A stretch of DNA of 64,000 nt, taken from contig CAMXQE010000015.1 in NCBI GenBank assembly GCA_947246015.1, forward strand, positions 16,659-80,658, read 5' to 3'. The notes under the pieces are model-generated. The model made no database searches. It saw only the letters and a list, made by a program, of their open reading frames with translations, and was not told where the DNA came from. The translations under genes and the position numbers were made by a program. The stretch comes from an uncultured Lachnospiraceae bacterium (GTDB lineage: Bacteria > Bacillota > Clostridia > Lachnospirales > Lachnospiraceae). Shown in pieces: positions 27,814-36,745 of the stretch. Each line of letters starts with the position of its first letter. The first letter of the stretch is position 1.

Positions 27814-28797
27814 ATGAAGGTTACGGTATATAGCTGCAGGGAGTTTGATGAAAAGGAGCTGTTTGTAAAGTATGGGGAGGAGCTGGGGTTAGAACTGACG
27901 CTTTGTCCGGACGCACCGGATGCGGGAAATCTTGCCCTGGCAAGAGGGAGTGAGTGTGTGGATATTCTTACTTCCAGGATGACAAGGGAGCTGTTGGAAG
28001 GTTTAAGGGAGAACGGGGTGCGCTATCTGGTGACACGGACGATTGGGTATGACCATATTGATATGGAAGCGGCAAAGGAATTGGGCATTACGGTGGCAAA
28101 TGCGCCTTACGGACCTCACGGGGTGGCGGATTATGCAGTGATGATGATTCTTATGTCCATTCGTAAGATGAAGCGGATTATCGAGCGGACGAATATCCAG
28201 GATTATTCTCTGAAGGGGATTCAGGGCAGGGAATTAAAAGATTTGACCGTAGGAGTAATCGGCACGGGACGGATTGGGGAGACGGTAATTCAGAATTTGT
28301 CCGGTTTTGGCTGCGGGCTGATTGCCTATGATATTTTTGAAAAAGAAGAAGTAAGGAAGTATGCGGAGTATGTGTCGTTGGAGGAAATGTGGAAGCGGGC
28401 GGATGTGATTACCCTTCATGCACCGCTGACCAGTGACAATCATCATATGATAGGGGAAGACAGTATTGCACAGATGAAAGACGGCGTGGTGATTGTCAAT
28501 ACGGCAAGGGGCGGTTTGATTGACTCGCAGGCACTGATTGCCGGAATTGAATCGGGAAAAATCGGCGCCGCCGGGCTGGATGTGGTGGAAAATGAATTCG
28601 GGCTTTATTATTACGACCGGAAATCGGACGTGCTGGACAACCGGGAACTGGCGATTCTGCGCGGTTTTCCCAATGTGACGGTAACGCACCATATGGCATT
28701 TTACACGGATGACTGTGTGGAGACGGTAGTCCGCGATTCCCTGACGGGGTGCAGACTTTTCCTGGAGGGAAAAGAAAATCCGTGGAGGGTTGCATAA
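27814..28797 (+). CDS. D-2-hydroxyacid dehydrogenase, D-lactate dehydrogenase type
   Basis: NAD-dependent D-LDH/VanH family. Rossmann motif VGVIGTGRIGETVI, catalytic Arg in VNTARGGLID, Glu in LDVVENEFGLYYYD and His in VTHHMAFYTDD. The substrate end (VYSCREFDE) is typical of fermentative D-LDHs that reduce pyruvate. Start ATG 27814 or GTG 27790; neither has a clear ribosome site. About 327 residues. A VanH-like role with the vanZ-like gene nearby is possible, but no D-Ala-D-Lac ligase is present, so fermentation is more likely. Confidence 0.85.
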   Translation: MKVTVYSCREFDEKELFVKYGEELGLELTLCPDAPDAGNLALARGSECVDILTSRMTRELLEGLRENGVRYLVTRTIGYDHIDMEAAKELGITVANAPYGPHGVADYAVMMILMSIRKMKRIIERTNIQDYSLKGIQGRELKDLTVGVIGTGRIGETVIQNLSGFGCGLIAYDIFEKEEVRKYAEYVSLEEMWKRADVITLHAPLTSDNHHMIGEDSIAQMKDGVVIVNTARGGLIDSQALIAGIESGKIGAAGLDVVENEFGLYYYDRKSDVLDNRELAILRGFPNVTVTHHMAFYTDDCVETVVRDSLTGCRLFLEGKENPWRVA

Positions 28798-29538
28798 TTG
28801 CGGAATATAAAAGTAATACTTCAATATGAAGGGACAAGATATCAGGGCTGGCAGAAGCAGGACAGTACAGGCAATACCATTCAGGGGAAACTGGAGGCGC
28901 TGTTATCAAAGATGTGCGGGAAAAAGGTGGAAGTGGACGGTTCCGGAAGGACGGATGCCGGAGTTCATGCTTTGGGGCAGGTGGCGAATTTTCACATTGA
29001 GACGGAGAAAACGCCAGAGGAAATCATGGATTACATGAATGGTTATCTGCCGGAGGATATTGCGGTCATTCAGGCAGAGGAAGTGCCGGAGCGTTTTCAC
29101 AGCCGTTTGAATGCCAAAGGCAAAACTTACTGTTACCGGGTGTTAAACAGTGATGTTCCACATATATTTGATAGAAGGTATGTGTATGCAGTGCCGGATG
29201 AGCTGGACATGGCTGCCATGCGCCGTGCAGCGGACGCTCTGTGCGGGACTCACGATTACAGGGCGTTTACATCCAATAAAAGGAGTAAGAAATCCACGGT
29301 ACGGACGGTGGATTCTATTGATATAGCAAGAATCGGTGACGAGATACGCTTTACTTTTAAGGGGAATGGGTTTTTGTATCATATGGTACGCATTATGACG
29401 GGAACCCTGCTGGAAGTGGGGATGCATAAGAGGGATGCGGAGCAGATGGAGTGGCTGTTAAAAGAGGGAGTCAGAGAAGATGCGGGGTTTCTGGCGCCTG
29501 CTTTGGGATTGACGTTAGTGGAGGTTCGTTATCAGTGA
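28798..29538 (+). CDS. truA: tRNA pseudouridine synthase A
   Basis: Modifies uridines 38-40 of tRNA anticodon arms. Catalytic Asp in GSGRTDAGVHALGQ, plus YEGTRYQGWQKQ at the N-terminus and FLYHMVRIMTGTLLEVG near the end. Starts at TTG 28798 directly after the dehydrogenase stop, with GGAGGG 9 nt upstream. 246 residues. The 3' end overlaps the next gene by 4 nt. Confidence 0.95.
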   Translation: MRNIKVILQYEGTRYQGWQKQDSTGNTIQGKLEALLSKMCGKKVEVDGSGRTDAGVHALGQVANFHIETEKTPEEIMDYMNGYLPEDIAVIQAEEVPERFHSRLNAKGKTYCYRVLNSDVPHIFDRRYVYAVPDELDMAAMRRAADALCGTHDYRAFTSNKRSKKSTVRTVDSIDIARIGDEIRFTFKGNGFLYHMVRIMTGTLLEVGMHKRDAEQMEWLLKEGVREDAGFLAPALGLTLVEVRYQ

Positions 29539-30020
29539 ATAAGTCAAAACGCATGAAAGTTGTGTTTTTTATATATATAGCAGTTGTCATAAAGGTGATT
29601 ATTTTCAAATATCCGTGGGAAGACCTGCGCGCCATTGTGAACAGCTGGGAAAAAGATGTGATTCTGGAGGGGTTGGATACTGCAAATTTTACGTTGTTTA
29701 AGACGATAAAGATGTATATTGATTATTCTTATATGCTGAACAGTTTTGAAAATCTGGTGGGGAATGTAGTGGTGTTCATTCCCTTTGGGTTTCTGCTGCC
29801 TTATATACAGCCTAAGAGCCGGAATTTTTTTATATTGCTGCTCAATGCATTTCTTTTTGTGCTTGGAATCGAGGTATTTCAGCTGTTCAGCGCATTCGGG
29901 GCGTTTGATGTGGATGATATTTTGCTGAACTGTGTGGGTGCAGTGATGGGATGGGTGGCTTATGTGGAGTGGGAGGCTGTAAAGAAGAAACGGCTTGTGA
30001 AAAGCAGGCAGTGTTTGTGA
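29535..30020 (+). CDS. VanZ-family membrane protein
   Basis: Starts at GTG 29535, overlapping the truA stop (GTGA) with GGAGGTT 9 nt upstream; the track start 29451 lies inside truA. 161 residues with four to five membrane segments and the VanZ pattern NLVGNVVVFIPFGFLLPY followed by EVFQLFSAFGAFDVDDILLN. VanZ gives low-level teicoplanin resistance in some hosts, but most chromosomal homologues have no proven role. Confidence 0.85.
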   Translation: MNKSKRMKVVFFIYIAVVIKVIIFKYPWEDLRAIVNSWEKDVILEGLDTANFTLFKTIKMYIDYSYMLNSFENLVGNVVVFIPFGFLLPYIQPKSRNFFILLLNAFLFVLGIEVFQLFSAFGAFDVDDILLNCVGAVMGWVAYVEWEAVKKKRLVKSRQCL

Positions 30021-30100
30021 GGTAAAATCTTTCCCTGCCGCGTAATCTGTACAGCAATTTGCAATTTTATAGAAAAGCAAATTTGATAGAAAAGCAAATT

Positions 30101-31030
30101 TTATACGGAGGATGTTTTCTTCGCCTGTCCCGGTGTCATGCCGGTGTGTTTTTTGAATACTTTTGAAAAATAGTAGATATCATGAAATCCTGTCTGTTGT
30201 GCGACTTCTTCTATCGTGTAAAAATTTGTTTCAAGAAGTTGTTTCGCCCTTGCAATGCGTATGGCGTTCAGATAGGAAAAGATGGTTTTGCCTGTCCATT
30301 TCCGGAACTGGCGGTTCAGGTAATCAAAATGGTAATGGAAGTGTTCCTGAAGGAGTTCGCCGGAGATGGGTTCCGCATAATTTTGGTTCAGGTATGTGAT
30401 TAATTCGGGGATGGTCTGTCTTGCTTTGCTGCTGAGGGGAATTTCCCTGCTGCGCATCCCTCTGGCATAATCGGCGGATACCGTAACCGCCAGTTCCTGT
30501 AACCTGCATGATGCCAGCCAGCGGTTGTGACAGTCCATTCCGTGAAAGGCGCTGACAATCTGCTCTGCAATTTCCCTTGTCTGAAGGATTCCCTGTCCGG
30601 TTTCCATCGTATGATGTTTGGGAAATGGGAGTTTTTGTCTGGCTATTGTTTTTGAGTCTTTTTTAATCTCTGTTTCTATTTCTGTTTCTGCTTCTGCCTC
30701 TGTTTCTGATTCCAATTGTCTGGATAAAGTTCCGCTTTCGGCCGGTTTCAGATTTTCCCATGAAAAGTGTACATAGAAAAAACGGCATAACGAGGTTTCC
30801 AGTCCGCGATGCTCCATGGACGGCTCTAACAGAATGATGTCGTTTTCTTTTAAATGATATTCTTTCCTGCCTTCTGCGAGGAACATCTCGCCGGACAGGA
30901 TGTAATAGAGGATGTATTCGTGATACTGCCGCCGGAAATGGATGTAAGGCGGTTTGACAGATGCGAAGTCTGCGGCTGAAATTTGCGGCATTTTCAAGTT
31001 TTCCATGATAAATCCGGTAGTTTCTGACAT
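30101..31030 (-). CDS. AraC-family transcriptional regulator
   Basis: N-terminal cupin-like sensing domain (YHEYILYYILSGEMFL, ENDIILLEPSMEHRG) and C-terminal double helix-turn-helix (about 220-305, ending FHDIYYFSKVFKKHTGMTPG). AGGAGATAAC precedes the ATG. Between the two is a run of Glu/Thr/Ala/Ile (SETEAEAETEIETEIKK) encoded by a 6-bp microsatellite near 30660-30720. Divergent from the MATE gene with about 175 nt between, so it probably controls that exporter. The ligand is unknown; sugar-responsive family members share this layout. Confidence 0.9.
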   Translation of the reverse strand: MSETTGFIMENLKMPQISAADFASVKPPYIHFRRQYHEYILYYILSGEMFLAEGRKEYHLKENDIILLEPSMEHRGLETSLCRFFYVHFSWENLKPAESGTLSRQLESETEAEAETEIETEIKKDSKTIARQKLPFPKHHTMETGQGILQTREIAEQIVSAFHGMDCHNRWLASCRLQELAVTVSADYARGMRSREIPLSSKARQTIPELITYLNQNYAEPISGELLQEHFHYHFDYLNRQFRKWTGKTIFSYLNAIRIARAKQLLETNFYTIEEVAQQTGFHDIYYFSKVFKKHTGMTPGQAKKTSSV

Positions 31031-31204
31031 GTGTTATCTCCTTATTTTATTCTCGCGGTGTCTTTCATTATAACAGATTTTCCGGTAGGTGAAAAGATTT
31101 AGAAAGTCGCTAAAATACAAAAACAGGTCTGTATTTTTTATTGTATGGAGCGGAGGATACGGTACAATAGGAAATGTAACAGGCAGATGGGGATGGAGAA
31201 GAAA

Positions 31205-32539
31205 ATGAAGGATATGACACAGGGGGCACCGGCAAAACTGATTCTTGGTTTTGCAATACCGATGCTGATTGGAAACTTGTTTCAGCAGATTTATAATGTG
31301 GCGGATACAATGATTGTAGGGAGATATCTGGGGGAGGAAGCGCTGGCGGGAGTCGGGAGTACCGGAACGCTTACGGCCTTCTTACTTGCGCTGGTGATGG
31401 GGCTGTGCAACGGCGCAGGGCTTATCGTGGCACAGTGTTTCGGCTGTAAGGATTCGGAACAAATGAAAAAGACGGTGATTTCTCTTATATGGGTAGCGGG
31501 AATCATGACAGTGTGCGTGTCGCTGTCCGGTGTTTTTGCATCCCGGTTTTTCCTTACGCTTTTGAATGTGCCGGAGAATGTCATCGGCTATTCCGCAGAG
31601 TATCTGCGTATTGTATATAGCCTTGTGTTTGGAAGCGTTGCTTATAATGGAGCTGCCGCCATCCTGCGCAGTACCGGGGATTCCCGTACGCCGCTTCTGG
31701 CGCTGATTGCTTCTTCCCTGTTAAATGTGGGATTGGATTTATTTTTCATAACCGTTTGCGGAATGGGTGTACCGGGTGCTGCATATGCCACTGTTTTATC
31801 ACAGATTTTGTCAGCGGTTATCTGTATTGCCTACCTTGTGAAAAAACGCCGTCTGCTGAGATTGTCGGGAATGGGAATGAAACCGGAACGGCATTTTGTA
31901 CTGCTGATTATTAAGACGGGGTTCCCTGCGGCTTTTCAGTCATGCATGATTTCCCTCGGGGGCATGAGCGTCCAGCGGCTGATTAATTCTTACGGGGCAT
32001 CCGTCATGGCGGCATATGTGGCGGCAAACCGTATTGACAGTATGGCAATACAGATTATCGTTTCCATTGGAACGGCGTTGTCCGTATTTACCGGACAGAA
32101 TATGGGAAAAAATGATTTCAGGCGTATTCATGAGGGGCTTAGGAAAACGCTTGGAATGATGGTGGCGGCGAGCAGTTTTGTTGCGGTTTTTGTCTTTCTG
32201 TTCCGCCGCAGGCTGATGGGGATTTTCCTGGACCCTGCCGTGTCAGGGGAAGCGATAGAAATAGGGGCAGTTTATCTGTCCATTATCGGTGTGGCGTATC
32301 TGATTGCCGGGATTATGCAGAGCTATCAGAACGTAATCCGTGGTTCCGGCGATATCAATACGTGTATGGTGGCAGGGCTGACCGAGCTTGCCGGACGCAT
32401 TGCGTTTGCTTATCTGCTTTCTTTTTGCATAGGCGTGACGGGCATATGGATTGCCACACCCCTGTCATGGGGCTGCGGCTGTGTGATTCCTGTCATCCGT
32501 TATTATGGGGGAAAGTGGAAGACGAAAAAGCTGATATGA
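31205..32539 (+). CDS. MATE-family multidrug/cation efflux protein
   Basis: Twelve predicted membrane helices; starts with TQGAPAKLILGFAIPMLIGNLFQQIYNVADTMIVGR-type sequence (quoted in part), the MATE N-terminal signature, repeated as GFPAAFQSCMISLGGMSVQRLI at the start of the second half. Start at ATG 31205 is set by GGAG 7 nt upstream; the track start 31145 is too far up. 444 residues. Exports drugs or metabolites using Na+ or H+. Confidence 0.92.
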   Translation: MKDMTQGAPAKLILGFAIPMLIGNLFQQIYNVADTMIVGRYLGEEALAGVGSTGTLTAFLLALVMGLCNGAGLIVAQCFGCKDSEQMKKTVISLIWVAGIMTVCVSLSGVFASRFFLTLLNVPENVIGYSAEYLRIVYSLVFGSVAYNGAAAILRSTGDSRTPLLALIASSLLNVGLDLFFITVCGMGVPGAAYATVLSQILSAVICIAYLVKKRRLLRLSGMGMKPERHFVLLIIKTGFPAAFQSCMISLGGMSVQRLINSYGASVMAAYVAANRIDSMAIQIIVSIGTALSVFTGQNMGKNDFRRIHEGLRKTLGMMVAASSFVAVFVFLFRRRLMGIFLDPAVSGEAIEIGAVYLSIIGVAYLIAGIMQSYQNVIRGSGDINTCMVAGLTELAGRIAFAYLLSFCIGVTGIWIATPLSWGCGCVIPVIRYYGGKWKTKKLI

Positions 32540-32552
32540 GTGGAAAGGTCTG

Positions 32553-32595
32553 GAGCGTGTTTGAAAATTGCTTTCTGCAGTCTTCAAACACGCTC
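32553..32595. terminator. 13-bp hairpin at the convergent end of the MATE gene
   Basis: GAGCGTGTTTGAA (32553-32565) and TTCAAACACGCTC (32583-32595) are perfect reverse complements with a 17-nt loop. No T-run, so termination is uncertain. The second arm contains the stop codon of the Uma2 remnant. Confidence 0.6.
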
Positions 32596-32862
32596 TAAGT
32601 CTGCAAAATCAATGGAAAAATCTTCATAAATGCCGGCTTTGACTTTTTGCCGGAACGTATAGGTTTCCACCCGGAAGCGTTCCTGTTCCAGACAGTATAC
32701 AAAGGTACTTTCCCTGTCGGGGTCGACAATCCAGTATTCCTTTACTCCGGCATCGGCGTACAGGTTCAGCTTCCGGATATAGTCGTGGCCGGAGCTGCCG
32801 GGAGAAACAATTTTAAAATCCTCCCCATATGATGCAATTTTGATGCAAGTCTGTTTTATAAT
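32584..32862 (-). pseudogene. Uma2-family (DUF820) nuclease remnant, C-terminal part
   Basis: Translating the minus strand gives IVSPGSSGHDYIRKLNLYAD, then AGVKEYWIVDPDRESTFVY and a normal-looking C-terminus ending at TGA. This is the core of Uma2-type PD-(D/E)XK proteins. The frame is closed by TAA at 32863-32865 and has no start codon, so about the first half of the usual 180-190 residues is missing. The track ORF 32647..32832 (+) is its shadow. The 441-nt gap between the MATE and lipoprotein genes holds nothing else recognisable. Confidence 0.75.
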
Positions 32863-32980
32863 TTATGATAAGAAAGATTCCAAAATAAAAATAACAATAC
32901 CGAAGTGAAAACCTTTCTTCAGGAGGTATATGAGCCGGATGAAATAAACCAAAGACAAGGGAGAAAGCAGGAGGATAAGG

Positions 32981-34663
32981 ATGAAAAAAGCATACAAAAC
33001 GGCAGGAAAATGGAGATTTTGCATGGCGGCGATGCTGAGTATTCTGGTTTTTGCCGGCTGCGGCAGTAAGGCGGCGGAAACCGGAGGCATCGGAGCAAAC
33101 GCCGGAAAGCAGGCAGAAAACCGTACGGAGAGTCAGACAGGGGAAGCGGTTGAAGAAAGCACCAAAAAACAGGCAGGGGAACAGGGCAGAGAAAGCGGAC
33201 AGGAGCAGGCTGGAGAAAAGACGGAAGAAACCACAGGAGACGGGCGGCAGGGGAAAGAGGCCGCAGCATTGCCAGAAGCAGAGGGAACGGCCGCAGATTT
33301 AGGAGCGGAACCGAAGAACCTGTTTGCCTATGAAAGAAAATCCGGTGAAGACGGGGAGTATCTGGTGATTACCGGATTGTCAAAGGAGTGGGAGGAATAT
33401 TTAGCCGGATATGAGAAAGCAGCGCCTAAAGAAGAGGAAGTCAGTCTTGCCGTCTGCATTCCGGAGAAAATTTCGGGAATTACGGTAAAGGAAATCGGAG
33501 AAGGCGCTTTTGCCGGAAAAAAGATAGATACGTTGGAACTGCCGGAAACGATAGAGGTGATTTCGGACAAAGCGTTTCAGGATACAGGGTGCAGTTTTTC
33601 GGATGATTATAAGGGAATCCAGTGTTTTCCGGAAAATCTGAAGGAAATCGGAGCAGGCGCCTTTGAGAACTGTAATTTTGTAAAAGCCGAGTTTCCGGAT
33701 TATCCGGTGCATGTGAAAGAGCGCGCCTTTGCAGGAAACAGAAAGCTGTGGGCGCTTTTTGCAAAGGATGTGGGAACCGTATTGGAAGACGGCGCATTGG
33801 AAGGATGCAGGGAGTCCTTTCTTTTATGCTATGGAGTGAATCCGCAGGGAAAGGAAAATCTGGTGCGCGGATATGCACAGGAAAACGGAATGGATTCCAT
33901 GGAAATCATTTTATCCAAAGAGCCGGTTGTCCGCTATCCGGCAGAGCCGCTTATTTTACAGCCGGAGGTAAGGAATTTCTTTTACGGGGATTATTATGAC
34001 GGAGGAACGGATATTTATCAGGCGCTTTATGAGGAAAATTGGTGCTCGTTCGAGGAAGATGAACAGGCGCCTAATTTCGGATACAGCGACTGGCAGTGGC
34101 CCGGCTGTTCGTCATGGTGTGCCGTGATTGACTTTGAACAGGAAGCGGAAGCGTCCTCGGAACTGGAATCCTTTACCGGGAGGTATGCGGCGGGGAACGT
34201 ACTGCGTCAGGACCGGTACGGGGCCTGGGCGGAAGGTGCGGAAGGGACGGGGATTGGTGAAAGCATCACTTACCGGCAGAGCTGTACGTATCCGACTAAT
34301 AATAAATGGGAGGTTCTGCGCTGGGATTTCAGGGAGCCGGAGACAAAGCAGTGTGACGGTTTCATGCGTTACTCGGAAATCTGCATTGTGAACGGTTATG
34401 CAAAAGACCAAAAGACCTGGGAGGAAAACGGGAGGGTGAAGAAGCTTCTGATGTATGTGGAGGGAAAACCCTATGCTTATCTGGAATTAGAGGATACCAT
34501 TCTGCCCCAGTATTTTCAGCTGCCGGAGGATGATATCAAGGTGCTGAACGGCGGAATGACAGAGTTCCGTTTTGAAATAGAGGATGTTTATGCGGGGACT
34601 GTTTATGAGGACACCTGCCTGACGGGAATCGTCATGGAGTTTACGGGGCGGCACTCGCACTGA
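32981..34663 (+). CDS. LRR (BspA-like) lipoprotein with C-terminal NADase-type glycan-binding-like domain
   Basis: Signal peptide with lipobox LVFAGCGS (Cys about 27). Residues 28-105 are a low-complexity Glu/Gln/Lys linker. About 155-300 carry leucine-rich repeats of the LRR_5/BspA kind (IPEKISGITVKEIGEGAFAG, LELPETIEVISDKAF, NLKEIGAGAFENC). The C-terminal part (about 380-560) has YAAGNVLRQDRYGAWAEG and EGTGIGESIT, like the discoidin-fold domain annotated as NADase-type glycan-binding. Lipid-anchored surface protein, probably binding a carbohydrate or protein. Own AAGGGAG/AGGAGG-rich leader. Monocistronic by spacing. Confidence 0.78.
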   Translation: MKKAYKTAGKWRFCMAAMLSILVFAGCGSKAAETGGIGANAGKQAENRTESQTGEAVEESTKKQAGEQGRESGQEQAGEKTEETTGDGRQGKEAAALPEAEGTAADLGAEPKNLFAYERKSGEDGEYLVITGLSKEWEEYLAGYEKAAPKEEEVSLAVCIPEKISGITVKEIGEGAFAGKKIDTLELPETIEVISDKAFQDTGCSFSDDYKGIQCFPENLKEIGAGAFENCNFVKAEFPDYPVHVKERAFAGNRKLWALFAKDVGTVLEDGALEGCRESFLLCYGVNPQGKENLVRGYAQENGMDSMEIILSKEPVVRYPAEPLILQPEVRNFFYGDYYDGGTDIYQALYEENWCSFEEDEQAPNFGYSDWQWPGCSSWCAVIDFEQEAEASSELESFTGRYAAGNVLRQDRYGAWAEGAEGTGIGESITYRQSCTYPTNNKWEVLRWDFREPETKQCDGFMRYSEICIVNGYAKDQKTWEENGRVKKLLMYVEGKPYAYLELEDTILPQYFQLPEDDIKVLNGGMTEFRFEIEDVYAGTVYEDTCLTGIVMEFTGRHSH

Positions 34664-34698
34664 AGGTATGAAGAAACGGACTGTTTTTTTCGCGGGAC

Positions 34699-34730
34699 TG
34701 CAACTTTTTTTGCATCTGGTGCGTCTAATA
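34699..34730 (+). promoter_or_regulatory. Likely ECF-sigma autoregulated promoter
   Basis: TGCAACTTTTTTT (34699-34711), then GCGTCTAATA (34721-34730): an AAC-type -35 and CGTC-type -10 usual for ECF promoters, 250 nt ahead of the ECF sigma gene. Nothing else is seen in the 316-nt gap 34664-34979. Confidence 0.6.
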
Positions 34731-34979
34731 TAAGAGAAGGCGCAGAACCGTAAAAAAACTTTTTGGTAAAAATAAGAGAAAAATAATAAAATTTTTTGCA
34801 GTATTTTTGTTTTGTATGGGATATTACTATATGAAAGGGCAGAACAGGACGGGATATCCGCCTGTCGTGTCCCCATAAAACAGCAGGAACAGAGACCGGA
34901 TGAAAAATGGAGCGGTGAAAATTGGGAATTTGACATGAAAAAGTAGAAGATAGAATACAGAAAACAGGAAACAGTACAT

Positions 34980-35546
34980 ATGGAAAAAAAGAGCAGAGGG
35001 GCGCAGGAGACTGTTTCTAAGTTCAGTGACATGGATTGGTTACAGCAGAAAATTGACAGATACAGCGATATGCTGTACCGGATAGCTTTTTTGCAGCTTA
35101 GGAACAGCCAGGACGCAGAGGATGTAGTACAGGAAACATTTTATCAGTTTATTAAAGGCAGAAAAGAATTTGAAACGGCAGAACATGAGAAGGCATGGCT
35201 GATAAAGGTAACGCTGAACGGATGCCGGAAAGTATGGCGCTCCGCATGGTACCGGCACAGGGAAACCCTGCCGGAGCAGGAACTGCCGCAGGCCGGGGAG
35301 ACTGAGGCAGGAAGCAGTATGGAGAGCGCCGTTTTGCAGAAGGAACGAAGACGTGAAATCATGGAGACGGTGATGAAGCTGCCGCGGAAATACCGTGAGG
35401 TCATCCATCTGTTTTATTATCAGCAGATGAGTATTAAGGAAATTGCGCTTGTTACGGGCAGGAAGGAGTCCACGGTAACGTCCCAGCTTACAAGGGGACG
35501 GGATATGCTTAGAAAAAATCTGAAGGAGGAGTATCTGTATGAATGA
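34980..35546 (+). CDS. ECF RNA polymerase sigma factor
   Basis: Sigma region 2 (RIAFLQLRNSQDAEDVVQET) and region 4 (KLPRKYREVIHLFYYQQMS, then the DNA-recognition helix EIALVTGRKESTVTSQL). 188 residues. The stop overlaps the next gene's start by 8 nt, the standard sigma/anti-sigma coupling. The promoter-like site upstream suggests autoregulation. The inducing signal is unknown. Confidence 0.93.
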   Translation: MEKKSRGAQETVSKFSDMDWLQQKIDRYSDMLYRIAFLQLRNSQDAEDVVQETFYQFIKGRKEFETAEHEKAWLIKVTLNGCRKVWRSAWYRHRETLPEQELPQAGETEAGSSMESAVLQKERRREIMETVMKLPRKYREVIHLFYYQQMSIKEIALVTGRKESTVTSQLTRGRDMLRKNLKEEYLYE

Positions 35547-36603
35547 TTTTAAAAGTGAATACCGGTCAGCCGTACAGGATATGAACATGCCTGGCATGAA
35601 AGAAATTCATATTGATGCTTTTTCCGTATTGGATAAAGGCAGGCACAGGCGGCATGTGGTAAAAAGGGTGCAGCGCGTAACCGCCATGACTTTTTCAGCA
35701 GCGTGCGTCATTTTTCTTTGCGGGTTCGGTACAGTGAAGGCTGCGGAATATATCGGAAACGTGATAAAAGTAAGCGAATGGGGATTTGAATCAGGCGATT
35801 CCGTTACCATGGCAAGAAATGATGCCGGAGCCGGTCAGCCCTATGTGCTGGAAGATGAGATAGGGATTGTTGCCTCAGGCGGTCAGGAAGCCATGCCGGA
35901 GCTGGTGGCAGGGTCTGCCGTAACCGCAGGAGATATGGAGATATCGGACGGCGAAGAGGGAACTGCCGCCAGAGGGGCGCCGGATATGCAGGCTGTTTCG
36001 GAGGAAAACCGGAAAATGTCCGGTATGGAGGATGCTTTGGCATTGGAGGCGGAGGCTGTGCCGGAATTACAGTCGGCAGATATAATGGCAACGGAAGATA
36101 TAATAGAAACGGAAGCGATGGCAGAAACGGAAGCTGTGGCAGAAACGGAAGAAGCAGGTCTGGTGGAGGAAATCCCGGTGAAAAATTATGCATCCTGGGA
36201 AGAATGTATGGAAAATGAAGATTTTATTTTCCCACAGCCGTCTGTAAGTATAGGGCAGCATGTAGAATCCACGGATATTATGGTCTGCGGGAACTGGGTC
36301 ATGGTGCGTTATGATGTGGATGAAAAAGTGCTCTGGCTGGAGCGTACCGACTATGCGGATACGCAGGGACATGCATCGTCCAAGGTATTTCCCGGAGGTA
36401 TATGCAATGAAAGGAGCTATACCACACCGCAGGGCTACACCTATACCCTGATTGATTCCGTAAAGGCAGCGGAAGATGAGCCGCTGCAGATTCACGCGGC
36501 AGTGAGCGTAGGGCATTATGAGGCGTTTATTGACTTCATGGGTTATACGGAAGAGGAAGCAAAGAAGATTATTGACAGCATTGATTTGAGTGTATATGAG
36601 TAG
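35539..36603 (+). CDS. Putative membrane anti-sigma factor with DUF4367-like C-terminus
   Basis: Cytoplasmic N-terminus of about 45 residues, one membrane segment (MTFSAACVIFLCGFGTVKAAEYI), then an extracellular region. The middle is very acidic with Glu/Ala/Thr repeats (AETEAVAETEEAG) of variable-looking length. The last 130 residues (GNWVMVRYDVDEKVLWLER, YTLIDSVKA, GYTEEEAKKIIDSI) resemble DUF4367 domains found on clostridial anti-sigma proteins. Overlap with the sigma gene supports the role. No zinc anti-sigma motif is visible. Confidence 0.72.
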   Translation: MNDFKSEYRSAVQDMNMPGMKEIHIDAFSVLDKGRHRRHVVKRVQRVTAMTFSAACVIFLCGFGTVKAAEYIGNVIKVSEWGFESGDSVTMARNDAGAGQPYVLEDEIGIVASGGQEAMPELVAGSAVTAGDMEISDGEEGTAARGAPDMQAVSEENRKMSGMEDALALEAEAVPELQSADIMATEDIIETEAMAETEAVAETEEAGLVEEIPVKNYASWEECMENEDFIFPQPSVSIGQHVESTDIMVCGNWVMVRYDVDEKVLWLERTDYADTQGHASSKVFPGGICNERSYTTPQGYTYTLIDSVKAAEDEPLQIHAAVSVGHYEAFIDFMGYTEEEAKKIIDSIDLSVYE

Positions 36604-36613
36604 GGAGAAAAAA

Positions 36614-36695
36614 CGGCGGAAGTACCGCCGGAGGGTTTTTATGCACAAGGGCACCCATAGGAAATTTGTCAGCAGGGCTGACGGGCGCCCGGTGC
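36614..36695 (+). terminator. Terminator plus structured leader between anti-sigma and OmpR genes
   Basis: CGGCGG (36614-36619) pairs with CCGCCG (36625-36630), followed by TTTTT at 36636-36640. Directly after comes ATGCACAAGGGCACCC, an ATAGGAAATTT spacer, hairpin GTCAGC-AGG-GCTGAC and GGGCGCCC. Similar post-terminator sequence recurs elsewhere in the window. Confidence 0.6.
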
Positions 36696-36745
36696 AGGAG
36701 TAGGGAGAAAAGCGTCCCTGCCTGATTTGAGAGGAGGAAGCCAAA

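Noticed and set aside
27814-30020. VanH-VanZ glycopeptide resistance cluster
   Set aside because: No VanA-type ligase, VanX or VanRS; the dehydrogenase and VanZ-like gene are separated by truA.
32647-32832. 61-aa plus-strand ORF
   Set aside because: Shadow of the Uma2 remnant on the minus strand.
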